Positions 48,821-61,400 of a DNA stretch of 64,000 bases are shown here, one piece after another. This stretch comes from Perilla frutescens (lineage: Eukaryota > Streptophyta > Magnoliopsida > Lamiales > Lamiaceae), in contig BRKX01000006.1 in the NCBI GenBank assembly GCA_026008535.1, forward strand, positions 2,998,501 through 3,062,500, written 5' to 3'. The position numbers and the translations under genes are program-made. The notes under the pieces were generated by a model. That model was given only the letters and a program-made list of their open reading frames with translations, searched no databases and was not told the DNA's origin. Each line of letters starts with the position of its first letter. The first letter of the stretch is position 1.

Positions 48821-49711
48821 AAAGAGATGGTGCAAGATTCAAATTTCAACAGTTAAATGAGTGATATTAATTAGTTGACCTTTGGAAAAAAAAATGTCAT
48901 TATGTGATGAAAAACCAGTGACGTAAATAAAAAATTTAATAGATCTTTTCTTTTAGAGATAATTTTAATAGATCTAGTACAAAATGTAGATTATAAATTC
49001 AATGATTGTAATATTACATGATATTTCATTTATTATCCTATTTGACTACGTGTTCGATAGAATAAAATATTGTATAATAGGTTCAAAATTTCAAGTTACA
49101 TTTTCTGTGTTTCATTATTAAATTCATGATTTTTATTAATGATTATTATAAAAAAATATTAAAACATAATGGACCAAATTCGGCATTTATTAACAAAAAA
49201 ATAAATAAATCATAATCATGAAATAATCAACATAAATGAAATAATCAATAATTCACTAAAAACTGAAAATTAAATACTAAAAAATAATTATAAACTCCAA
49301 TTCGGTGGAATGAATTATAATTAGTTATTGTAAAAACTAGCACACAATAAATTCAAATTGAAAAAAAAAGTAGTAGCAAAAATAATAAATTTGATTTCGA
49401 AACACAGAATAAAAAAAACTACGTACTCGTGTAACATATAAATCCGTGCGATCGTATAGCCACCCTATCCATGCAAGACTTTGAATTATAAGCCAAAATA
49501 AAGTAGAATATATACAGAGGCTTTCAAAATTCAATGTTACACATACATATAACTTCATTTACACAGCTATATCATCTCATGAAATCTCTTAGGATGGGCC
49601 AAAAAACTTCAAACAAAACAATCTAACACAAAAAACCAACCCCAAATAGTACAAGAAAACCAAACAATTTTCTCTAACAAATGAAAAAATATCCCTCTAA
49701 ATCTCCTGCAT

Positions 49712-52133
49712 TCACGAGCTGCGATCGCACACAGCGGTGAAAGACATGGTAGCATGAGAGGAAGGTGCATCGGTCCATGTCGTGTTCTCAGAGTCCGAGG
49801 AGTTGAAATTCGACGAGGTAAGGTGAGGGCGGGGATTTGGCTTGGGGTCGGACTTGATCTTCAAGTCCATGAAATCGGAGATCAAGCCTGGCTTTGTTAT
49901 CGAGTCTTCATCAAAATCTCTCTCCCCGGTGAGCATTCGGACCACAGATGACATAGAGGGACGAAGCTTCGGGGAGTCCTGAGTGCAGAGCAGACCGATC
50001 TTCAAGAATTTGCACGCCCGCTCAGCATCAAAATCTCCGTTCAGAGCTGTGTCAACGAGTAACACGAGCTCCTTTCTCTCGTAAAGTTGCCATGTCTGCA
50101 CCCACAAAACAAAAGGGATCATATATATATGGTCATGTAACAAGATTAGTAGCTATTAGTAGTGCAGTCGGGCTGTTCAGAGATGCTCGATAACAAGACC
50201 ATAAGACGAGCTCTGTTCCAAAATAGACGATACCAATGCCAATGTTGAGATCACAAGGATGGCTAAACATAAACACTTCCCAAGTCAATATGCAGACAAA
50301 GATACTGTTTACAAGAAAAACACGAGAAACGAGCTAGCATTCGAACTACTTGACAGCAGGTGAGGGATGTAACAGGGAAAGGGACAATCCCATTTGATAA
50401 AATTAATATTATCTAAGGAGACTATGTAGTTCTATGAACATTTCAAATAATAAGTTATATTGCAACTTGATGGTTCATTCATTTCTGTCTTTGTAGAAGG
50501 TTAACAGAAAAAGTCTTCTAAATTCTATTTCTACAATGATTTAGAATGCAAGGAAAGCTTTCCAAAGAGACGATAACAGCAAAGTTGATCGATGCAGGTG
50601 GTTTCTAACTAAATGCATACCCTTTCAAGAATATACTGTTCTTCTATGGGTAATCTCGTATTTGTATTGCATCTCCCGCTGACTATTTCGATAAGAAGAA
50701 CCCCGAAACTGTAAATATCCGCACGCCTTGTCAACTGACCTCTTATTGCGTATTCCGGTGCCAAATAACCTCTGCAACAACATAAACATGTTCGAGTTAA
50801 TACATGCTCGGAATAAGACAGAAACAAAGCCATGTTCACATAGCCTTCGGTTTGTGACGTTTCCACATTTGAAGTGTGGCCTAAACTACCATTAGTGAAT
50901 GACTAGTAGCATCTGAAAATCATAACTCCACTTACTGACCAGACAAAAACTTCTAAATGACCACCAATCAAATTCACAATCTCTTCAAGTGACAAAAATT
51001 TGTAGTTTTAAGTCCTGAATGAAGGTCACCTAGGTATGCATGCTCGGAGAAGTTAAAAGGGATCGGAGTTTGCAACTCACATGGTTCCCGCAACACGTGT
51101 GCTGACATGAGTCATGTTCGGAGGGATGAGCTTAGCAAGACCGAAATCTGAAATTTTCGGGGTCAAATCTTTGTCTAGAAGAATATTGCTTGCTTTGATG
51201 TCTCGATGGACTATATGCGGTCTTACTTCCTCGTGAAGATAGGCGAGCCCCTTTGCAACTCCCACGCAAATTTTAACTCGTGTTTGCCAGCTAAAATGGA
51301 TGCTGCAGTGACCTCCACCTGGAGATGGTTACAGACCATCAGATAAAACTTACCTAATAATACCCCCCAAAAAAAACTAAACAAAAATATCGAGATAGTT
51401 ACACAAAATATAGATATTTATGTTAACAAGGACTAAAACGCTGTACGATAGAGATCGAGATAGAAATTCAGAAGTGGCGTACCAAGAAGCGTCTTTGCTA
51501 GACTGTTATTCTCTAGGTAGTTGTAGACAAGAATTCTTTGATCCTGTTCCACACAACAACCATAGAGCTTGACTAAATTCTCATGCTCTATGTCTGAAAT
51601 CACTTGAATCTCCGTCAAGAACTCTCTCACTCCTTGTCTCGAGTCAGCAGAGAGAACCTTAATCGCAGCCATCTGCCCATTCTTGAGTTTTCCCTATTAA
51701 TCCAAGAGATTTTGCATCAGAATTCTGCATATTCAGCTCCAAAAAGTAAAATTTAATTCTGTTTTTTCCTAATACATGTAAGAGGGGCCTCGTTTACCTT
51801 ATAGACAGAACCGAATCCTCCCTCCCCAATTTTATTCACCGGACTATAATCATTGGTTGCGATTCTCAGCTCCTTGTACGAGTAGAGAGTAACATTTTGG
51901 ACTCCCGGGAACTCTGCAAAATCAAGCTTCATTACTATCGACACAAATGGAATACGAAATGTAAAACTTAGTGCAAAAGAATAGAAGAAATATGAACAAA
52001 TAAACAACAATAGCTTTAGGGAAGGCCTCATTATTCGTCCAATAAATTGCAAAAAGCTTAGAGATTTACCATCTTCGAGCTCCTGATCTCTTCTTGCTGT
52101 GTTATGGCCGCATAAGAATGATAGGCAGGTCAT
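49712..52133 (-). CDS. Receptor-like cytoplasmic kinase, CRPK1-like
   Basis: A Ser/Thr kinase without extracellular or membrane domain. Six exons join in frame: 52070-52133, 51798-51913, 51483-51693, 51081-51318, 50621-50771 and 49712-50095, giving 387 residues from MTCLSFLCGHN. All kinase landmarks are intact: IGEGGFGSVYK (50-60), catalytic Lys72 (AAIKVLS), HRDIKASN (Asp170), DFGLAKL (Asp188), GTIGYLAPEYA and DIYSFGVLLIEI. A Ser-rich tail (SNFNSSDSENTTWTDAPSS) follows the domain. Cysteines at positions 3 and 8 could be lipid-modified. The closest Arabidopsis protein from memory is At1g16670 (CRPK1), a plasma-membrane kinase in cold signalling that phosphorylates 14-3-3 proteins. A 5'-UTR intron from about 52928 to 52170 is suggested by splice-like sites. 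It neighbours the J-protein gene, as At1g16670 neighbours At1g16680. Confidence 0.93.
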
Positions 52134-53895
52134 AACTACGGGATTAAACACCGGTGACTTCAGCCTGCTATAGCCACAGATAAATTACTTCACAACGAAC
52201 ACAATGCACACACACTGCATCAAACAATAGATAGTTCAGAATTACAACTCAAAATCTCTTGTTAGTCATAGTAGATAAGGGTGGTGCCTCAATTCCACGG
52301 CATGATCCCAAAAACACGAAGTAATCTACTCCCGAACAGAACAAAGCAATACGCCTATGATTTAAGGGGCTCGGTACATCCATAAATTACTACCCCTAAG
52401 AAGTAGTAGCCCAACTCAAGCATCACAAATTCACAATACTACTACATAAAACATACTGCTTAAGCAGTAGTAAAACATTGAAAATTCCCAAAGCAGAATG
52501 CAAAGGAGCCACATTTCGACTAACTGACATATTTATCAATATCAAAAGAGATGTTAAAACACATAATCATATAAGACACTCTGATCTAAGACAACCAATA
52601 CCTAGAATTAATGAAGTTCTACATGAGATTTCTTCCGATGTCTGAATATGGAGATAATGGTGTTGCCCTAATTTGAAGCAAATAATTATTGTGCATCATA
52701 ACTCACTCTGCAATCAACCAAAACTCACACGATCACCTCATCAACAAGTAAAATTGCATAAAAACAAATAAAAAGAGCAAAAATCATTGCTTGATTTAGG
52801 GAAACAGCTAAAAATGAGCAAAAATAAAATTATCCGAGTGAATCAATCAGTAGCAACTGAAACAAAAATCTAAACAAGAAATGAGTGAAACAGCATAGAT
52901 TAAAGACAGCCCATGTGAGAGAAAGCACCTGAAAACCCCCAAGAAAACAAGATGCCCTCAAATCTTGATCGACAGAAGCAGTAAACGATGACAGAATAAT
53001 TTATTTTTTTTAAATATAATAATCTCCAGGGATTTAGAGAAGATTTTAAAAAAAATTTCAAGAAAAAAATAAAGTCACAAAACAGAGACGTAAAATCGTG
53101 GAACTTTCACATTTCAAGAAAACTTGGTCAATATAATAAGCAAATAAGTATCAACTAAACGCCGTGATTCGTAATTCATATTTAAATGATGAAGAAAAGC
53201 AGGAAAAAAAAAAAGAGAAAAATGAAAGAATTCTGCATACCAAAGAAGACTTGTATGAATTTATTTGATTGTAATAACTAAATAAATAACTAACAACACA
53301 GCGTTTGACTATTCAAGGAGAGAGAGAGAGAGAGAAGACCATAAAAGTCAACCACAGCGTGCGCGCGTGCGAACACTTCTGAGGGGCCCACCACGTGTTC
53401 ACACTTCTCCTTTTATTTTTAATCTAAAAATAAAATAAATCTAGGAGAAATTCTAAAATGCACACAAAACACTTGCATTTTTTATATTTAATTTCAGTTA
53501 ATTAATCATTTAATCCCAAAAGATTAATTGTAACTTGTAAGTGTGAAGCACAATTTGTACGGACGATTGACGAATACTTCCTTAGTTAATACTATAAAAA
53601 ACTTTATGAATTTTCAGTTGCAATATGAATTTTTTAATTTTATTAATATTAATATTATATATATATATATATTCACACGCGCGCACACTTTCATAACTAT
53701 TCTTCCTTTTTGAATAAAATTACATACATAGTCACCAAAGTTAAAATTCATACCAAATAAGTAATCTAAAGTCATATAAACGCTTGTAATTTAATTAAGG
53801 ACTCAATCCTTTAGGCATAACATTTTTTCTTGAGTTGTGAAGAAAAATTGGGAATCGAACTTCAACTACTCACGTTTATAAATGCGAGATTAAAC

Positions 53896-54055
53896 TAGGG
53901 CTGACAATTTAGGCCCGATCCAAAAAATCAAAAAACCTGAATGAATAGGGTCATTTAGTCCAAAATTTGGAACTTTACACTAAAGCATGGCCCGACCCAG
54001 TTTTTTCCATTGATCTGATGGGCCCGGATTGGCCGGACAGCCCGAATTACTAGTT
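53896..54055. mobile_element. hAT-like fragment, TAGGGCTGACAATTT end
   Basis: It begins TAGGGCTGACAATTTAGGCC and is rich in GGCCCGA words, like the element at 62476-62735. The other end is not clear, and no target duplication was found, so it is probably a truncated copy. Confidence 0.4.
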
Positions 54056-55924
54056 TTAGATTATACTGATAAGATAATTAAAAGACTCGTGGTAAGGTGC
54101 AACATTAAAAATTAATCCAAAATTTGTGATTTTTTTAGTATTTGCCCCTTAATTTTTTAATTATAAATGCACGAGAAAATGGTAATGCCTCATGTGTTCA
54201 TCCATCCCAATTAATATTTTTTGTTTCCTTTTCAAATATATTTAAATTATGGAAGTAAGGTCTCTATTTAACCATATTCAATGAGTATAGATTGTATCAA
54301 ATGGATTAAGCTTTAGACAATGACGCACTATATTAAATGAAGGTATTTAGATAAAAGGATTAAATTACGACAAATATATTTTCTCTATATATTTGGAACA
54401 ATTAAATATAACTTTACCTATATAATTTCTTATGCATTATTTATATAAACTTGATATGACTGGAAAAATACATGTTGATTTATTTTGGGCAAATTGCACG
54501 TTAATAACTCCAACAATGAGACACCTCACCTCCAAGAAAAATGACCTTTTCCATTTTTGTATTATCACATAAATCATATATTTTATTTAATCGCTTCAAA
54601 TGTAACAAACTGTTACGACATGATTTATGGCCACATACACATTTCAAAATCAATTTGGTTCATCTATATTGGAATTTTTTTTTAATAATTAATCGTTAAA
54701 ATAATCATCACATCTTTACGAAATTGTTAAATTTGACACAACTTTTATACTCATGCAATTAGAATACAAATTTTTAATTAATTTGAATATTATTCAATAT
54801 TACCCAAACTTTCAATGATACGAGTTTAATTAGAATTCAAACGGTTGCCTTTCTCATCTCTTCGAACCCTATTATGGTCTGACCATCAATTTTTCGAATA
54901 AATAATCGGTCTAGTTTCATACTCACATCATTGAAATTATGTCAACTTTAAAACTTCATATAAATTAATGATTATGTTAGCCATGCATCAATTAACTTTT
55001 TTTTTTTTGAAGGATGAAGTTTCATTTGCTTTCTCGAAGTTTCGGTTTTGAACTGAAGCGTGTGTGTGTTGAATTTAATCACGTAAACATGTACGTTTAT
55101 TAAGTGAAAAAATAGTAAATAGTGCACATAATTGAAAGACAAATATGATAATTTATATATAAACATGAAAATCAAATATGTTTAAAAATGTAAATGGAAA
55201 CCAAAGTTTATTTATCTACAAGACAATAAATCACGAGTGTTTTTCAAACTTAAAAATAACAGTATTTAATAACAATCTAAAATGCTCCAACTGCATCGAT
55301 TATTTAATTTACAATAAAAAAAAATGGAGCATATATAATTAGTGTCATGGTTGGATCATGATTATGCAGAAAGACTAGTAATTGGTCAATGGACTGAAAC
55401 TAGACCAAAATATAAGTATATTATGCTGATTCAGATATTCTAAACATCAAATATTCCATGTTCACATTTAAATAATTAAATAGTTTTCACACTTCAAATT
55501 TGGGATCAGTTTAAAATAAATTCATATTGTGAATTAGTCTCAATAATACAAGTAATTATCGAACTTGCTTTATATTAAGTGGTTAAATTATTATAACTAA
55601 CCAATGTTATTGATGTTCCAAAAGGTGTAATTTCAATAATTCGAATTGAATGGTATAAAAATAATATAAAATAATTAGCAAGTGACATTATATTTTTTGT
55701 ATATTTTTACCCATTTGTCTAGTCAGTATTTTTGGATTTAAATTTGTTATTTGAATTTGATACTTTGGACGACTATATATATATATTATAATATTCCTTG
55801 CTATGATGTTTCTATTCTTTTATTTATTTCTAAACTTTTTAAATTCTTTCAATAGAATCTCTCATTTTCCCTTCACATTCTTTTGAGTTATTGAGGAATA
55901 AATTAAAGAACTTTCAAAAATACT

Positions 55925-55925
<1 letters not shown>

Positions 55926-55995
<70 letters not shown>
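55926..55995. repeat. (TTA)n microsatellite
   Basis: About 70 bp of uninterrupted TTA/ATT repeats. Confidence 0.9.
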
Positions 55996-56975
55996 TATTG
56001 CACATTTTGATTATCCCATATATATTCTGACTAACTTAAAAATATAGTTTCTAGCAACTTTTTAAGTGAATAGTCTAAAATACCCTTAATGAAAATGTGT
56101 GACATGTATTTCACAATTTTTCACAAGATTTTCATAGTGTTTCGTTTGTCGAATGATAAAGATAACAGTGGAATCATGTTCTACTCTGAAAGAACATCAA
56201 AATTGCATATCTATTTGTCCAAAACGTTGTTCGGATGAACACACCATCACAGGCTTCCTCATCTCGTCTCCTCCCTCTCCTTATAGTTCAAGTTCGAGTT
56301 CCTTTTTTCATCAAGTTCAAAAGAAGCTCTAATCCCCGTCGTTGTATTCTGTAGATCAATCGCTCTAGCTTGTAAGGCGAATTTGATTTAAGTAAATTGT
56401 GACATTTACTTGCCTTGTATTTGATCTTGTCACTGTCTTTGTTTTGTTACCAATATTTAGTTATCTTTGCGCTCATTTTGGTTGAAAAATAAAACTCGAT
56501 ATTTCTAGCGTCCATGTTTATAATTTTGATTTATTCAATTATGTTTTGATCTAAATATAGACCCACTTCACGGATTTTAACATATAACAGTCACATACAA
56601 GACTCTCTCAGTTAAAAGAGAGATCGGAATCGTCAATCAATGCATAGTTCAGTCGGTGTAAAAACACGAGTTGTGATAATTCTCTGTCTTGCTAGGACCG
56701 AAGTGAAATGTTCAAATCTTGCTGACAATAATTCGAAATAATGAATTTCTTGTGGATGTCTAACTAATACACATGCAAACTCTCAACACCCGTAACACAC
56801 ACCTCGATTTACCATCTCTATTAAATTCTATTTTTTGAAGTTATAATTTAGAAGGAGATATATGGTGGTGGAGGGATCTAAAACGTGTGTCTGAAAACGC
56901 AAGTGGTTAAATGACAAAGCGCAATTCTGATAACGTTGTAACACCATATCCAAAGCTCAACCACATAAGAAGCGC

Positions 56976-56981
56976 CACGTG
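56976..56981. promoter_or_regulatory. psbR: G-box in the psbR promoter
   Basis: CACGTG within GCCACGTGTC lies 135 bp upstream of the psbR start codon. G-boxes are bound by HY5/PIF-type factors and are frequent in promoters of nuclear photosynthesis genes. Light control is inferred. Confidence 0.5.
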
Positions 56982-57081
56982 TCAAGATGTGAATCGCCAG
57001 TTCCTGATTTTTCCCATAGTTAGCCCATAATATTATCGAGCCAAGCATAGTGCGAGTTAGATAGAGGTATTATTATTATTG

Positions 57082-57115
<34 letters not shown>

Positions 57116-57122
<7 letters not shown>

Positions 57123-57954
57123 GCACAGTGATGAGCTCACTCACTCTAAAGCCCGCCGCCTTCACCGCCGAGAAGTCCGCCGTGAGAGGGCTGCCGTCGC
57201 TCGCCAGAACCGCCACTCCTTTGAGAGTTGAAGCCAGTGGCGGCAAGAAGATCAAGACCGACACACCTTATGGTTAGTGCATGCAAATCAACCCATGTTC
57301 ATTAGATCCGTATTCGAGTCGAGTCGAGCTAGACATACATATATTCAAGTTCGTTTGATGATCTATCGAGCGAACTGAACTTTTTAAATCTTATTAAAAA
57401 CTAAATTATGTTCAAGCATGTTTAATATGTTTTATGAATCGTTTTTAACGAACGAATACGAATGGAGGATCGAAATTATTTGGTTTGATTATTCATTAAT
57501 TATATGTATGGTGTAGGAATTAGTGGGGGCATGGACTTGAGAGATGGTCTCGACGCCTCTGGCAGGAAGCCTAAGGTTGGTATAATTATTTGAAAATTCA
57601 TTTTTTTTTTATTTTTTACGAAATTAAATGAATTTGAATATGAAAATAATAATACAGGGAAAGGGTGTGTACCAATTCGTTGACAAATATGGTGCTAACG
57701 TTGATGGATACAGGTAATTAATATTAATTTTTAATATATAAATGAAATTTGTAGCTAGAATGATGAAATTTGAATTTTGAAGTAATCACAAATAATGCAA
57801 TTGCAGCCCCATTTACAACGAGAAAGAGTGGTCTCCGAGCGGCGACGTCTACGTCGGCGGCACGACCGGCTTAGCCATATGGGCAGTCACCCTCGCCGGC
57901 CTGCTTGCCGGAGGTGCGCTTCTGGTCTACAACACCAGTGCTTTGGCTCAGTAA
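57116..57954 (+). CDS. psbR: Photosystem II 10 kDa polypeptide PsbR, plastid precursor
   Basis: PsbR is a thylakoid protein of photosystem II that helps assemble and stabilise the oxygen-evolving complex. Four exons join in frame: 57116-57272, 57517-57575, 57658-57713 and 57807-57954, giving 139 residues. The N-terminus MASTVMSSLTLKPAAF to about residue 40 is a Ser/Ala-rich transit peptide. The mature part reads GGKKIKTDTPYG, GGMDLRDGLDASGRK, KGVYQFVDKYGANVDGYSP and YNEKEWSPSGDVY. One membrane helix (about 112-132, LAIWAVTLAGLLAGGALL) ends in NTSALAQ. The length matches the family. The ATG directly follows a (GA)n leader of about 29 bp. Intron 1 contains a hAT-like element. It converges on RECA1, as do At1g79040/At1g79050. 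Confidence 0.96.
57306..57491 (+). mobile_element. hAT-like MITE remnant in psbR intron 1
   Basis: A 186-bp insertion flanked by TTCATTAG (57298-57305) and TTCATTAA (57492-57499), 7 of 8 bases alike. The interior aligns with 903-1235 and 38350-38652 (GACATACATATATTCAAG, TTATGTTCAAGCATGTTTAA, ATTATTTGGTTTGATTAT). It is shorter than the other copies and its ends are decayed. It makes up most of the 244-bp intron and stops about 17 bp before the acceptor. Confidence 0.6.
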
Positions 57955-58475
57955 AACCAAAATCTTGATATATTTCTTCTTGCTTTTCTAGTTTGTATGC
58001 ACTACCATCCACTCTTTGGAACTGTGTTTCCCTTTTGTTGTATACTCTGTTGATATATGTAATCTAAAAATTATTCCGTATGGACGTCTTCTATATTGTT
58101 CCGACTTTCCTTTCTCGTTACGATACATGTGAACAAAAAAGAGCACAACGCAAAAAACTTGTATGCGACGGTCTGACGGGCCATATTCAGATCCGAATTC
58201 AGAGGGTAGAATGAACTGTAAAACGGTTTGACATAAGACCCCCTGAGAAAAAATGATTTGCCAAAACCCCCCCGCCCGGCATGATGGGGGAACTATGCTC
58301 GATGCTCCTTTGTTCGTCTTGAGTGATGGACATCGAGGCATGGATTGCACTAAAAATAGAAGCTATAGAGCTGAGTTGCAAGCACTGCTAACACTAATGT
58401 TACACGGGAATAGGAATGAGAATGAAAATAGGAAAAAAGACGAAGGCGTTGCTGCTTCGAATTTTGATCCTCCTC

Positions 58476-61400
58476 TCATTGTATTTCTTGGAACATATCT
58501 TCTTCCTCATCAAGGTGTGGAGATGACTTTGCAAAAGAAGTTATTTGTCCACTGCCCTCCATCAACGCAGCTCGAACTTTCTGCAGAAAACATCAAACCG
58601 AGCATCACTAAACAACCGTGCATCGTGATTATCCATGGTCTCGAGAATTTCAGTACCTTCTCTATCTCCTCAGACACGACTGGATTCTCTTTCAGGTACT
58701 GCAACGCTCTTTCTCTTCCTTGCCCCAGCCTACAATTCAATATCGAGTTCAACAGAATGGGATTGATGATGCAGAACTTGAGCTCAATATCATTATATAT
58801 ATAGAATGTATATATATAAATCAGTGGTGATGTTTCATTTCAAGATCAAAAGGTATCGCCAGAAAAGGTATGAAGAAGCCACCTGTGATCTCCGTAGCTA
58901 TACCACGACCCCTTCTTTAAAACAACATCGACCATTTCAGCACAATCCAACACACAGCCCTAAAATGGAAGTGATATCAAAGCAAGATTACTCGAGAGTA
59001 AGAAAATAGCAACAGGGAAACGAGAAACAATATACACAACTATACGAACCAGTTTGCTGACTCCTTCTCCGAATATAATTTCAAACTCGGCTTGTTTGTA
59101 TGGCCTTGATACCTGCAATAAAACTCATTGGCTTAAACTAATACTTTGGAGAAAATAAGATCACATTCAAATCAAACTGTTTGATCTTTTATTAAAGGGA
59201 AGGTTTGGACATGTTTTCCGTTTCCATTTCTAATTGTCAGTATCTCTAACAGAGTTTGCGAGATTGTATTGGATTGTGTGTGAGAATGAAAACATGTTGG
59301 CATAAATGTAATGGAAATTAAGAATATATAGGTTTGGAATATGAATGTGGAGTGCACTGTTGGGTAAAAATTTGGAATTTGTGGTTAGAAATGAAGAAGA
59401 GTGTGTAAGGGTAGACTTAAAAATACAAATATATATATATTTTCCACAGAAAACAAACTTAGACAAATATGAATTTAGAGTGTTTTGCATGGTTTGAAAA
59501 CAGAAAAAAGGAAACTGACCTAGACTTTCAAGATAGCACATTTGGAATGTATGATGTAAATTTCGAACAAAAACTTGCATGAAGCAAAAAACATTTTCTT
59601 ATGCCACTTACCTTACTCTTTTGAACTCTTACACGAACTTTAAGGCCGATATCTTCGTCACCTTTAACCTTTAGCAAGAAATACCATTCAAGATTCATTG
59701 CCAAATCCACAGATTAAACTATGCATCATCACCACATAGAACATGCTCAAATTTGTTAACTCAGGCAGATTAGGCTTACAGATTTTATCTTCCCAGTAGG
59801 TCGTATCTCAAGCCGGACAGATGCAAAGAACTTTAATGCAATTCCACCACTTGTGACTTCGGGATTTCCATAATACACTCCTATCTGGCTCAGACAGAAG
59901 TAAAGACAACTATCATTAATTAAAAAAAAAAAAAAGAGGATTAGCTATTTGGCTCTAAATAAGTAAGGGAACAGAATATGTCCCATGAAAGTACCTTGTG
60001 CCTAATTTGATTCAAAAATATAAGTGTACATCCGGCTTTAGAAGCATTGCCTGACATTTTACGCAAAGCTTGACTCATCAGGCGCGCTTGCAAACCCATT
60101 TGTTGCATCCCAATTTCACCCTAAGTACACACCCGAAAATATCCACACTTTAAAAGGGAGAACCATCAATTTTCAAATAGAATGCAACATGAGTTACGTA
60201 ACTCACTTCAATTTCAGCTCTTGGAGTAAGTGCTGAGACTGAATCAATACAAATGAGATCAACGGCACCAGACCTACAGATGCGATCAGCAACTGACACA
60301 CAGGCAGAAAAAGTAAGGAAAACAAATTATGTCAAATAGCTTAAGCTTAAAGGAAAGGGCCGCTGATCTTACAACTGTAGTTAATTTAGAAGAATGTCAA
60401 CAAGGAAAGAAAAATTACTCTCGAGCGCCATCTCTCCATTATCAGGCTGGCAAACAATCAGATTTTCTACATCAACCCCCAAAGATTTTGAGTACGCCGG
60501 ATCAAAAGCATGCTCAGCATCAACAAGCATAGCATTTCCACCCAGCCTCTGATAGTCCAATGCTAAAAGAATGTCAGGTTGTTCTTCAAGTCAAATGTGG
60601 GAGGAATAAGCGAGAAATTTCTCTAGCAACTAGCTTCTAAATGCATGGACTCGTGAAATGAGTTTTCGAGTGATAACTAACTGACAGAAGAAAAAGTGAG
60701 CACATACTAGACCTGCACTTCTGCAATTGCATGGAGGGCTAGAGTGGTCTTCCCACTACTTTCTGGCCCATATATCTGACAAGGAAAAACACACAAATTA
60801 TCAGGCTCCGCAAGCACTGGCTATAACTAGGATGCAAAATGAAAGTAGCAAAACGACTAGTAAACTACAATCATGTGACTTGTTCATTACAGACTCAATA
60901 GAGTATGCTTAATAATCAAGAACCAACCAATTAGGCCTTGCTACGGATGAGTGTATACGACACTTAAAGGTACAGGGATCAACACTAAGAACTGAAGTTC
61001 GGACTATTTCTATCTGCATAGCCAATCCGTAGCTTGTCAATTAAATGTAATTCACTCAACTTCATATCATTATGATAACCATGCAAGTGACAATCAGTCC
61101 TAAGTTCCATAAAATGGCAAACATTTGATGGCATCTAGAATTTTCATGATCAAATATGCTGAATGAGGCGGAACACTCGTGCATTTTCTCACAAGAAAAC
61201 CATTTTATTCATGCTCCGAAACAAGCAAACATAATATGCAATGAGATAGAAAGGGAAGTAAGAATAAAAACCTCCACAATTCTTCCTTTGGGAAGCCCAC
61301 CACCTAAAGCAAAGTCCAAAGTCAGGCAGCCACTCGGGAAGGTTTCGCTGCATGAATAAACAGCCATAAGAAAAAAATGACAGGCACATACACACGCTCA

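Larger units (their letters stand above)
46550..49711. other. Repeat-rich intergenic region
   Basis: AT-rich DNA between the J-protein and kinase genes. It contains copies 2 and 3 of a dispersed repeat (about 46560-46780 and 48590-48820) and a direct-plus-inverted repeat cluster (46967-47700). No gene is recognisable. Confidence 0.6.
52134..57115. other. Intergenic region between kinase and psbR
   Basis: The first kilobase or so is probably kinase 5' UTR, its intron and promoter. The rest is AT-rich, with a hAT-like fragment (53896-54055), a long (TTA)n run (55926-55995), a moderately GC-richer stretch at about 56230-56590 that may be an old LTR fragment, and the psbR promoter. No other gene is recognisable. 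Confidence 0.55.

Noticed and set aside
56230..56590. Possible solo LTR or retrotransposon fragment
   Set aside because: GC-richer text with an LTR-like feel, but no TG...CA borders, primer-binding site or target duplication could be identified.
56640..56720. tRNA-like words (GTTCAGTCGGT and GTTCAAATC)
   Set aside because: No acceptor stem or anticodon arm can be folded. This is a common degenerate plant repeat; similar text occurs at 29810-29880.
58253..58804. 183-codon open frame on the plus strand
   Set aside because: It lies antisense over the last exons and introns of RECA1, has no recognisable domain, and RECA1 exons explain the sequence fully.
60682..60706. miR156-like string GACAGAAGAAAAAGTGAGCAC
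   Set aside because: It has an internal difference from the mature miRNA, lies in a RECA1 intron, and I see no matching star strand to form a precursor hairpin.
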